A model generated the notes under the pieces. It was not told the origin of the DNA, did no database searches, and saw only the letters and a list, made by a program, of their open reading frames with translations. The position numbers and the translations under genes are program-made. From Nemertoderma westbladi (Eukaryota > Xenacoelomorpha > Nemertodermatida > Nemertodermatidae), in assembly GCA_032718475.1 (NCBI GenBank), contig JAUCBJ010001119.1, positions 1 to 35,955 on the forward strand: a stretch of 35,955 nt of DNA, written 5' to 3'. The stretch's first letter is position 1; every line of letters starts with the position of its first letter. Shown here one piece after another: positions 18,340-26,520 of the stretch.

Positions 18340-21300
18340 TCTGCGAATGAATTCCGATCAGATCCCGGAACATAGTCAGTTTTGGTTTGGCGAGGGCTTT
18401 CGTAAGAATGTCTGCTAACATGGCATCCGTAGGACAATACTGGAGCTCGAGGTCATGAGTAATGAGTAGGTCTCGCACGTGGTGGTACTTGATGTCTATA
18501 TGTTTGGTACGGGCATGACCAATGGGGTTCTTGGCCAGTTTGATTGCACCCTGATTATCACTGAATATTACCAAGCTGCAGAGTTCAGGGTGCTGCATCT
18601 CTACAAGGAGGCGATTGAGCCAAACACGCTCTTGGGCGGCCTGGCTGAGGGCATAATACTCGGCCTCACATGTTGACAATGCAACAACAGATTGTTGTTT
18701 GGATCTCCAAGTAACAGGTGCGCCACCTAGGAGAAAGATATAGGCAGAAGTGGATTTACGAGTGGCTCGGTCTCCTGCCCAATCAGCGTCAGAATATCCC
18801 ACTAGTTGATCGTTATCAGAACGAGTATATATGATTGAATGATTAACAGTGCCACTTATATAACGTAGGACGCGCCTGGCAGCAGTATGGTGAGCTTCAG
18901 TTGGTTTACACATATGCTTGCCAAGCTGAGATACAGCATAAGCGATGTCTGGTCGTGTGCCGAGAGCTGCATAAAGAAGGCTTCCAACAATGGATTGGTA
19001 TTCCTGCAGTCGAATGGGTTCTGCATCTAGGGCGGCAGGCTCAAGGCAAGAGTTCGCATCCATTGGGATGGGTGCAGAATGACAATTGCCCATGTTGAAG
19101 CGCTCGAGTACTTCTGTCAGATAGCGCTTTTGTGATAATGTGGTAGTGCCAGCTTTGCGATCTTTTGAGATACAAATGCCTAGCACATAATGGAGCTCTC
19201 CCTGGTCGACAGTCTCGAAACCATCTTTTAGAATGGATTTTTTATGCTCAAGGAAAGTGAGGTCAGTAGCAGCAATGATGAGGTCATCAACATACACGGT
19301 AAGTAGTATGAGCCCCTTGTCCACATACTTAAAATACAAGCACTGTTCACTTAGACAGCGTGTGTAACCGGAGGCCTTGAGGAATTTATCTAGTTTGGTA
19401 TTCCAACATCGACCTGACTGCTTCAGTCCGTAGAGACTGCGCTTTATCTTACAGACTGCAGTGCGATGGTTTGGGTCAACAAAACCCTCAGGCTGGGACA
19501 TGTAAATGTCAGCGTCAATGTCGCCATTGAGATAGGCAGTTTTAATATCCATCTGATGGATTTCCATTCCAAGTTGGTTGGCCACCGCAATGAGAAGTCG
19601 AATGGAGTCGTAGCGTGCGACTGGAGAATATGTTTCCCCAAAGTCAATACCGTTTTTCTGGCTATAACCCTTGGCAACAATGCGTGCCTTGTAGCGGGCG
19701 ACATTACCAAGTGCATCCTGTTTGATGCGGAATATCCATTTTGATCCAATGACATTGGCGCCTGGTGGTCGTTCAACGAGTTCCCAGACATCTCGGTTAA
19801 TCATGGAGTGATACTCATCTTGAGCAGCAGTAATCCAGTCGTTTGCGTGGTTACTCCTTAGCGCCTCCTTCATGGTGGCAGGTTCAGAGTTATCGAATGC
19901 AATAAACACATAGTTTACTTCATCCATCCCATCGTCAATGTCATCATGATCATCGTATTTTACGATGCCAAGACGGACTGGAGGTACACCTTGGTTGGTT
20001 CGAGTGGATCTCCGAAGTGGAACGGGTGGTTCATCATCGTCATCTGAGGAATCAGACTTTAAATCAGCAATATTAACCGGCCCTGTGAGTGGGGTGGATG
20101 GTTCCACCTGATCATCATGAAGGTACTCAAATGAGGAGTAGTCGCCTTTCATACGCTCACCGAATGTGTTTTCCTGAAAAGTGACATTGCGGGAGATAAT
20201 GATCTGTTTACCAGTGACAGACTGACAAAGTTTGTAGGCCTTGGCATGTTGTGAATGACCGACATATCGGCACCGTATTGATTTAGGTTGCAATTTATTG
20301 CGTGCAGTTCGTTCAACGTGAACGTATGCGTCACAACCCCAAACGCGAAGAGTTGACACATCTGGTTTGTGACCATTAAATACCTCGAATGGCACCTTAT
20401 CAGGAATCGCCGAGGTGGGTGACATATTTCGGATGAGTGCTGCATGGACCACGGCTTCGGTCCACCACTCAGGAGGCATCTGGGCGTGGCACAATATCGA
20501 TCGAACCATCTCTAAGAGTGTGCGATTCATTCGTTCAGCAATGCCATTTTGCTGTGGTGTGTGTGGTACTGTCAGTTCGCGTTTAATGCCATGTTTGTTG
20601 CAGTAGTCCTTGAATTGCTGAGATACGTACTCGCCTCCATTATCGGAACGCAAGCACTTGACACGTTTGCCTGTGCGTGTTTCTTCTGCTGTAACGTACT
20701 TGACAAATTTGCCGAATACATCAGATTTTTGAGCAATAGGATACACAACAACATAACGAGAATGATGGTCTATAAAAGTGACGAAGTAACGAGATCCCCC
20801 AATCGAGTCGACTGGCATTTTGCCACAGACATCTGATGACACAATTTGAAGTATGTCAGTTGTGACACGTGTGGATTCGCTGAATGGCAGTTTTGTTTGT
20901 TTGCCTTCCATGCACGATGTACAGAGTTCAGTGTTTCCTCCAGAAGAAGGATGGAAACCCGTGACGAGTTCCTTGGATTGAAGTTGCTGCAGTGCAGGGT
21001 AGTGCAGATGACCAAAACGTGCATGCCATGTTTTGCGATTTACAGTACTTATCTCATTGCTGGTGAGTGCGGCAACACTTGTTGGTTGATTTAGGATTAG
21101 CAAGTTTCCGTGGCGGGAGCCAGTAGCATGTACTGTCCCATTTATGGAGAACTGCACAGTCTGTTGTTTGCCAGAGAATAAGATATCAGCACCCGCATCC
21201 ATTGCCTTGGGTATGGATAGGAGGTTGCATGCGATCTCAGGAATAAAATAACATGTCTGTAGTAGAATGGCATTGGGCACAGACTGCAGTGCACATTTTC

Positions 21301-22336
21301 CAACATGGTTGGACATTAGTTTATGGCCATCTCCTACGTGTATCTCGAACGGTGGGTCGAGTGGTTGTATGTCGTGCAGTAGTGACAGTTCATTGCATAG
21401 GTGAGTCGTAGCACCACTGTCGATCACCCATTTTCCAAGAGTACGTTTTCCCCCTATCAGGAAGAACATTGAGAAGCCATCAGCTCCTTTTTGCTGTTTT
21501 CCATCAGTGTGTGGATTGGAAGACACAGCAGGTTTATTCTTATTGCGACTGTAACAATCTCTGTTCCAGTGCCCTGCTTTACCACAATGGATGCAAGGTC
21601 CTGGTGGTTTACGGGGAGTGGTGTTATTAGTCTTACGTAAATTACCACTTCGTCCAGATGGCTGCTTTGTCTGTTGCTGAGTTGGAGGCATAGCGTACGC
21701 CTGCTCCATTGGTTTGCCCAGCTTGATGGGGTGCAAACGCTGTTCCTCAGTCTCGAGACGGGCCAGAACGTCATCAAAAGTTAATGATGATGGGTCGGAA
21801 CTCTCCAGTAATGTGACAACAGTGTTGTAAATTTTGGCGCAGGATGCGGATAATACCATGGCGAAATCTGCGTCATTTTTGATATCGAAACCGCCTGCTT
21901 GGATAACAGCGTTTCGTGCTTCCCGAAGTGCACTGGCATGATCACGTAGCGTTTCGCCACGCTGTAGTTCCTTGTGGAACAATGCATGCATAGCCATTAC
22001 TTTGCCAGCGATCGACTTGTCCTGATAGAGTGCAGCGAGTTTTGTCCACGCTTGGGCGGAAGTTTCCACATCTGGAATATTCGCATTGACGTCATCAGTG
22101 CAGGCAACGTTGATGGCCAGTAGGGCGGATGAATCCATGCAGACCCATGTTTCGTGGCGGCCGGGTAGATCGCCCGGTGTGATGGCGACTGTCGGATATG
22201 GGAATGTTCCCTCGACATAGGCCATTAACTTCTTCGTTTTGAAGAATAATTTTATCTTAGTGCGCCATGCAGGATAGTTAGACTTGCCCTTCAGATGAGC
22301 GATTTGCTTCAGCATAGAATCGCTTGTAGTTGCCAT
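18335..22336 (-). CDS. Copia Gag-Pol polyprotein (intact)
   Basis: 1333 codons, ATG at 22336 about 75 bases beyond the primer binding site, stop TGA overlapping the polypurine tract. Order of domains: Gag, capsid-like UBN2-type (about 10-215); CCHC zinc knuckle CIHCGKAGHWNRDC (248-261); aspartic protease DSGA (306-309); integrase zinc-binding H438, H443, C472, C475; integrase catalytic core D502, D565, E601; acidic linker (about 750-810); reverse transcriptase with KARIVAKG, QMDIKTAYLNG (Asp930) and YVDD (1015-1018); RNase H with YSDADW (Asp1183), STCEAEY (Glu1224), FSDN (Asp1260) and a KHIDIKYH end. Every catalytic residue expected of a working element is visible. A single frame for Gag and Pol means no ribosomal frameshift; excess Gag would need another route, as the splicing used by Drosophila copia. 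It acts in cytoplasmic virus-like particles and then in the nucleus. Confidence 0.97.
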   Translation of the reverse strand: MATTSDSMLKQIAHLKGKSNYPAWRTKIKLFFKTKKLMAYVEGTFPYPTVAITPGDLPGRHETWVCMDSSALLAINVACTDDVNANIPDVETSAQAWTKLAALYQDKSIAGKVMAMHALFHKELQRGETLRDHASALREARNAVIQAGGFDIKNDADFAMVLSASCAKIYNTVVTLLESSDPSSLTFDDVLARLETEEQRLHPIKLGKPMEQAYAMPPTQQQTKQPSGRSGNLRKTNNTTPRKPPGPCIHCGKAGHWNRDCYSRNKNKPAVSSNPHTDGKQQKGADGFSMFFLIGGKRTLGKWVIDSGATTHLCNELSLLHDIQPLDPPFEIHVGDGHKLMSNHVGKCALQSVPNAILLQTCYFIPEIACNLLSIPKAMDAGADILFSGKQQTVQFSINGTVHATGSRHGNLLILNQPTSVAALTSNEISTVNRKTWHARFGHLHYPALQQLQSKELVTGFHPSSGGNTELCTSCMEGKQTKLPFSESTRVTTDILQIVSSDVCGKMPVDSIGGSRYFVTFIDHHSRYVVVYPIAQKSDVFGKFVKYVTAEETRTGKRVKCLRSDNGGEYVSQQFKDYCNKHGIKRELTVPHTPQQNGIAERMNRTLLEMVRSILCHAQMPPEWWTEAVVHAALIRNMSPTSAIPDKVPFEVFNGHKPDVSTLRVWGCDAYVHVERTARNKLQPKSIRCRYVGHSQHAKAYKLCQSVTGKQIIISRNVTFQENTFGERMKGDYSSFEYLHDDQVEPSTPLTGPVNIADLKSDSSDDDDEPPVPLRRSTRTNQGVPPVRLGIVKYDDHDDIDDGMDEVNYVFIAFDNSEPATMKEALRSNHANDWITAAQDEYHSMINRDVWELVERPPGANVIGSKWIFRIKQDALGNVARYKARIVAKGYSQKNGIDFGETYSPVARYDSIRLLIAVANQLGMEIHQMDIKTAYLNGDIDADIYMSQPEGFVDPNHRTAVCKIKRSLYGLKQSGRCWNTKLDKFLKASGYTRCLSEQCLYFKYVDKGLILLTVYVDDLIIAATDLTFLEHKKSILKDGFETVDQGELHYVLGICISKDRKAGTTTLSQKRYLTEVLERFNMGNCHSAPIPMDANSCLEPAALDAEPIRLQEYQSIVGSLLYAALGTRPDIAYAVSQLGKHMCKPTEAHHTAARRVLRYISGTVNHSIIYTRSDNDQLVGYSDADWAGDRATRKSTSAYIFLLGGAPVTWRSKQQSVVALSTCEAEYYALSQAAQERVWLNRLLVEMQHPELCSLVIFSDNQGAIKLAKNPIGHARTKHIDIKYHHVRDLLITHDLELQYCPTDAMLADILTKALAKPKLTMFRDLIGIHSQI

Positions 22337-22410
22337 CCTGAATTGGAATTAATGAGTTCTGAATATTTGATTTGAAAAATTACAGTCAGGCTGAACGCGC
22401 AAAGACGTGA

Positions 22411-22425
22411 CTGGAGCCCATAACC
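22411..22425 (-). promoter_or_regulatory. Primer binding site of the copia element
   Basis: GGTTATGGGCTCCAG starts immediately after the 5' LTR on the coding strand. Apart from one inserted T it is complementary to the anticodon-stem region of initiator tRNA-Met (…CTGGGCCCATAACC…), as in Drosophila copia, where a cleaved 5' half-tRNA primes reverse transcription. The match to the tRNA is from general knowledge; the host tRNA is not in the window. Confidence 0.7.
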
Positions 22426-22737
22426 TTTTACTTTTATATGCCAGTATGCAGGTTAAGTGAAATTATTATAATTAAATTAATTGATATCAAAATATTCAAT
22501 TTTACAATATGATATACCGGTACCTAGTGTTGTAGGGCTGCAGGTTCCGTTGAGCGCCATTGCGCCGGTACTGCAGTGTACGGTACATTAACAGTAGTAG
22601 TAAGTACAGTCACAGTCTGATAGTAGATACTATAGAGAAAAAAGGGGTTGGCGGGGAATTCAAATTAACAGTCCATGTACACATGTACAGTACACCCTTA
22701 TTAAATGCGCAGATGTGTATAATGTATATTTCTAACA
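22426..22737 (-). repeat. 5' LTR of the Ty1/copia element
   Basis: 312 bases, identical by eye to 18016-18327. It should hold the promoter and polyadenylation signal; a TATAAAAG string lies very near its internal end, which is too close to the LTR edge to be the obvious promoter, so the start site is not assigned. Confidence 0.95.
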
Positions 22738-23465
22738 TTCTATACATACAGCAGTAATTATTATTAATGTAATTATTAATGTGTATCAATAACTTGGTAT
22801 TCTATACATACAGCAGTAATTATTATTAATGTAATTATTAATGTGTATCAATAACTTGGTATTCTATACATACAGCAGTAATTATTATTAATGTAATTAT
22901 TAATGTGTATTAATGTAATTATTAATGTGTATCAATAACTTGGTATTCTATACATACAGCAGTAATTATTATTAATGTAATTATTAATGTGTATCAATAA
23001 CTTGGTATTCTATACATACAGCAGTAATTATTATTAATGTGTATCAATAACTTGGTATTCTATACATACAGCAGTAATTATTATTAATGTAATTATTAAT
23101 GTGTATCAATAACTTGGTATTCTATACATACAGCAGTAATTATTATTAATGTGTATCAATAACTTGGTATTCTATACATACAGCAGTAATTATTATTAAT
23201 GTGTATCAATAACTTGGTATTCTATACATACAGCAGTAATTATTATTAATGTAATTATTATTGTGTATCAATAACTTGGTATTCTATACATACAGCAGTA
23301 ATTATTATTAATGTGTATCAATAACTTGGTATTCTATACATACAGCAGTAATTATTATTAATGTGTATCAATAACTTGGTATTCTATACATACAGCAGTA
23401 ATTATTATTAATGTAATTATTAATGTGTATCAATAACTTGGTATTCTATACATACAGCAGTATTT
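22738..23465. repeat. 62/50-bp satellite array, right block (about 12 units)
   Basis: Continues the array of 17758-18015 after the copia insertion; the first five bases duplicate the copia target. Units are of two lengths: 62 bp, and 50 bp lacking one AATTATTAATGT block; one unit (about 22890-22930) has an extra copy of that block. The mixture suggests unequal exchange or slippage. The copia-flanking units match both blocks, so the array existed before insertion. Confidence 0.95.
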
Positions 23466-23705
23466 ATATTCATTTGAATTGTTTATCGTTACTGTTACGT
23501 TGCTAGATTTATTAATCAGTATCCAATTTTTTCCTCCATTGTTGGGCTTTTATGGTGTTTAAAATACTATTTATTTTCTTATTTAGCGTACGTAATGTGA
23601 ACCTTATGTATACAAAAACTTTATTTTACTAGAAGATATAGAAGACTACTAGAATACTAGAAGACTAGATATAAATTTTTTCTAAAGCCTGACCTGTACT
23701 TTGTT
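23466..23705. other. AT-rich spacer
   Basis: No gene or repeat recognised except a short ACTAGAAGA-like tandem at about 23627-23668. Confidence 0.5.
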
Positions 23706-23783
23706 GTGGGGCGAGCCACGAAGTTGGCGGAGCCTTAGCGAATTGACACTGTTAGGGGGTGGGTCAATTTATTCAAATAGTTG

Positions 23784-23815
<32 letters not shown>

Positions 23816-24221
23816 GTCGTCGTCGTTGTCGTCGTCGTCGTTACGATTTTGACATGCTAATAACTTTGTCGGATTTAAAGCTGCCAAGTTGAAAATTTGT
23901 AGGTATCAATATGAGCAAAAGTTGAGATTTTTAAGAGACTTTCAGACACCATCAGTGCAATGGTCTCCCGCTAGAGGGCCACATGTCTAAACATTAAATG
24001 CCCTCCCATTTCTTTGCTTTTAATCCGTTTAAGCTGAAACTTGGCAGATATGTATTAGACCATTAGCTGTGACTTTCAAAGGAGGCGAATCCATCTGCAG
24101 TTCTCCAGTCTGCCGCTAGAGGGACAACGTGACAACGACAACTATTTGCATAAATTGACCCACCCCCTAACAGTGTCAATTCGCTAAGGCTCTGCCAACT
24201 TCGTGCTGCGCGAAGTCCCCA
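23706..24221. mobile_element. MITE B with ~80-bp terminal inverted repeats
   Basis: The left arm (23706-23785) and right arm (24142-24221) are inverted copies sharing AAGTTGGC(G/A)GAGCCTTAGC, AATTGACACTGTTAGGGGGT and GGGTCAATTTAT; the outermost 25 bases are less alike. The left arm leads into (GTC)n (about 23783-23843), while the right has a shorter GTCGTTGTC remnant at the mirrored place, so the triplet expansion arose in one arm. The centre is non-coding and carries CTCCCGCTAGAGGGCC- and CTGCCGCTAGAGGGAC-like boxes. No transposase and no convincing target duplication; superfamily undetermined. Related to element A at 17161-17581. Confidence 0.75.
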
Positions 24222-24271
24222 CTTCGTGTTGTCTTAATAGATATGACATTATTTATCCAATAACATACGTA

Positions 24272-24343
24272 TCTCATTGGTTCCCCCAAGCGCAGCTTCG
24301 CAGCTGCATGCCGATGCTAGTAGTAGTAGTAGTAGTAGTAGTA
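24272..24343 (+). mobile_element. Tiny RTE-like remnant with (TAG)n tail
   Basis: CTCATTGGTTCCCCCAAG (24273-24290) matches copy 1 at 7501-7518, and then jumps to GCAGCTGCATGCCGAT…CTAG, matching its 3' end, followed by about nine TAG units. So this is a severely 5'-truncated copy with an internal deletion of about 270 bases, or a short derivative using the same 3' end. Confidence 0.75.
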
Positions 24344-24751
24344 AATATGAAGGATATAGATTAATTAATAATATTGTTTTATAATCAATAAAATTCCGAT
24401 AAAAACCAACTGAAACAACAAAAAGGAACAACGTTTTAATATTATTTTAGTTCTTGTTAGAATGTTTTTATCTCGCAACCATTATAAATGACAATTAATT
24501 ATCACCAGAATTATCACAAAAATTGTTTTCACTTAAAGATAAACATGGTCCCTCGAATGCACAGATCGAGTGGATGCGTATCTATTATTATAAGAGTTTG
24601 GCACTCGGGAAAGTTAGCGCATATTCTGAGTCCCAAAAGGCAGTTTCTTTTAAGGCCATCTTGATGGCTTTTTAGTTTATTTTTATTTTATTTCTTGTGT
24701 TTGAAATGTATTGCTCTGTTGGTTTATTACACGACAATGTTATTATTTCAG
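24344..24751 (+). other. Unassigned AT-rich stretch ending in a splice-acceptor-like site
   Basis: No coding sequence recognised. The last bases (TTATTATTTCAG, ending 24751) form a good polypyrimidine-AG acceptor directly before the cysteine-rich exon, which fits an intron end. Confidence 0.45.
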
Positions 24752-24894
24752 ACTATGACCGACCATAGACCACCCTGGCGGAATCCCTCCAACCACAATG
24801 CCGATGTATTTACCTAAAGACTCCGAAGATTACCTATCTGACACTGAATGCGATACAATAGAGACCTACATTTGTGCTGCAGCAATAAGCGCCT

Positions 24895-26462
24895 TTAACC
24901 CTATTAAACCCGGGGTGGGGGGGGGGGTCAATATGACCCCTCCCGTGGTTTTTTTATTATAATTCTGAAACAAACGCAGTTGGGAATCTGAAATTTTATG
25001 ACTTTTCCTAAAAATCTATTGTCTTCCTAGTAGTGAAAACCGTTTCCAAAAATATTGGGTACTTTTCGAGTTATAGCGCCATTTTTTAACCCTACTTTTG
25101 GCACTTTTTTTGAGACGTTTTTTGAAAATTACATTTCATTAAATATGAATTGTAACATCTCTATTTTTTATTTACACGGGTATTTTGGTGTTAGAAATTT
25201 GATGGAATTCATATAAATTGATTTAGAAATTTTAAACTTGTTTTTTTCGGTGGGTGCCAAATTTTGGTGCCAGCACCAAATTTTGAAATAAGTCAATTTT
25301 GTAAATTGATCGTTTGAAACTTGTTTTTTACGCAATTGGGGTTTTTTGGGTTTCTGGATTCGAAGAAATATATACGAGTTGCACCAAGCGTATCAAACTT
25401 GTATTTTTCGGTGCTGTGTGCAAATTTTGGTGCTAGCACGAAATTTTGAAAATCCATTCAATAGATAAAATTGCTTGTGAGAATTTATTTCTTGCGTTTT
25501 AGAGGTTTATGGCTGTTCTGAATTCAATGGAAAATATAATTATCGAACTAGACATCTCAAACTTGTATTTTTCGGATGTGGGTGCAAAATGTGGTGCTAG
25601 CACCAAATTTTGAAAACCATCAAATATATCAATTGATTGTGTCACCTTGTTTCTTGCGTTATACAGGTTTGTGATGGTTCTGAATTCAATGAAATCAGTA
25701 AAAATTTCATAAGAGTTGTCAAACTTGTATTTTTCGCCGGTGGGTGAAAATTGTTGTGCCAGCACCAAATTTTGGAAAATATGCAAATTGATAAGTAGAT
25801 AGTATCACCTTGTTTCTTGCGTTATACGGGTTTATGAGGGTCCTGAATCCGATGAAATCAATACAAACTGCACTGGACATCGCAAACTTGTACTTTTTGG
25901 TGATGGGTACGAAATTTGGTGCTAGCACCAAAATTTGCCAAATTACGCCGAAAAATACAAGTAGCAATGATCTAGCATATTAGAAATGTATTCCATTAGA
26001 ATCAGCGCCCTCGAAAACCTGAAAAATGTGAATTTATAGCATCGTATAAGTGAATTAAAAATTTTGTGTTCTAACTGAAAAGTGCTGGTTACTTGTTTTT
26101 TTCATTTTTTTCCTACGCAGAGAGGACTAAACAGCCATTTATAGTAATCATATCATTTTTTAATATTTTCCAATGTATTTTACACCCCAGAAAACCTGTA
26201 TTGAAAAATAATTAGCCGAAAATGTAACTTTCAAATTTGGTGAAAATTGTGCACTACTTGTAATTTTGGTGCTGCAATATAACCACCCCAGTACATTTTT
26301 TCGAAAATTTTTTTTTTCGGTCGGATCCAGACAAGTGATACCTACGTACAAACAAAAAATCAGACGTTTTCGTAAATATTTGTAGATTTTAGAGGGGGGG
26401 GTCAATATGACCCCCTCCCGGTATTTGTACAACATTTTATAGCCCGGTACTAATAGGGTTAA
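24895..26462. mobile_element. P2: TTAA-target non-autonomous transposon (piggyBac-like ends)
   Basis: Body 24899-26458 (1560 bases) flanked by TTAA at 24895-24898 and 26459-26462. Inverted ends: CCCTATTA on both sides, then (A)AACCCGGG on the left and GTACCGGG on the right. Just inside each end is a GC-rich near-palindrome, GGGGGTCAATATGACCCC, at about 24920-24945 and 26395-26416. No transposase frame; the open frames inside are short and follow the internal repeat. It shares termini, size and an internal array of about 160 bp with P1, so both belong to one non-autonomous family mobilised in trans. P2 sits in the coding exon described at 24752-26520. Confidence 0.8.
25240..25960. repeat. Internal ~160-bp tandem array of P2 with palindromic core
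   Basis: Five imperfect units, each carrying AAACTTGTATTTTTCGG followed by a palindrome near TTTGGTGCTAGCACCAAA (around 25265, 25424, 25585, 25748 and 25912) and then TTTCTTGCGTT…GGTTTATG…TCTGAATTCAATG in most. The palindrome is perfect in the consensus and nearly so in each copy. Evenly spaced palindromes suggest protein-binding sites or hairpins, but no role is shown. Confidence 0.8.
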
Positions 26463-26520
26463 TGTACCCCAAGACACTTCTTGTAGCGCAACTTGCTGTG
26501 ATGAAGACCTTCGCAACTAA

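Larger units (their letters stand above)
18016..22737 (-). mobile_element. Complete Ty1/copia LTR retrotransposon
   Basis: 4722 bases on the minus strand: identical 312-bp LTRs, primer binding site, one uninterrupted gag-pol frame, polypurine tract and a 5-bp target duplication. Integrase precedes reverse transcriptase, which defines the copia superfamily. Two LTRs made identical at insertion and still identical, with no stop or frameshift in 4 kb, mean very recent integration and possible activity. The primer binding site resembles that of Drosophila copia (complementary to the anticodon-stem region of initiator tRNA-Met, so-called half-tRNA priming). It may belong to one of the copia clades of aquatic animals such as GalEa, which I cannot test here. 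Confidence 0.97.
24752..26520 (+). pseudogene. Cysteine-rich exon (Ly6/uPAR-like C-terminus) split by transposon P2
   Basis: Left part: after an acceptor at 24751, a frame open from 24759 to the transposon encodes …TECDTIETYIC…; an in-frame TGA (24756-24758) lies just before it. Right part: directly after P2 (26463-26520) the frame encodes …SCSATCCDEDLRN and a TAA. If P2 and one TTAA are discounted, both parts are in the same frame, so the transposon interrupts a once continuous coding exon. Cys spacing and a final CC-x-x-D-L-x-N are the C-terminal signature of Ly6/uPAR three-finger domains, where the penultimate position is normally Cys; here it is Arg (CGC, one base from TGC). A polyadenylation signal AATAAA follows at 26690-26695. 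Secretion is implied by family and by the signal-peptide exon at 2257 on the same strand. The stop near the acceptor, the lost Cys and P2 itself suggest a dead gene or allele. Family call is inference from motif spacing. Confidence 0.55.

Noticed and set aside
19444-21987. Several open frames of 60-115 codons on both strands within the copia element
   Set aside because: Shadows of the 1333-codon gag-pol frame; none shows a domain.
23706-24240. 8-bp hAT-type target duplication around MITE B
   Set aside because: Flanks CTTTGTTG and CTTCGTGT are alike but not equal, and the outer arms are uneven, so the border and superfamily remain open.
25499-25967. Minus-strand frames of 95 and 82 codons in P2
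   Set aside because: Translated copies of the ~160-bp repeat (FQNLVLA…F-P-EKYKF), not a transposase.
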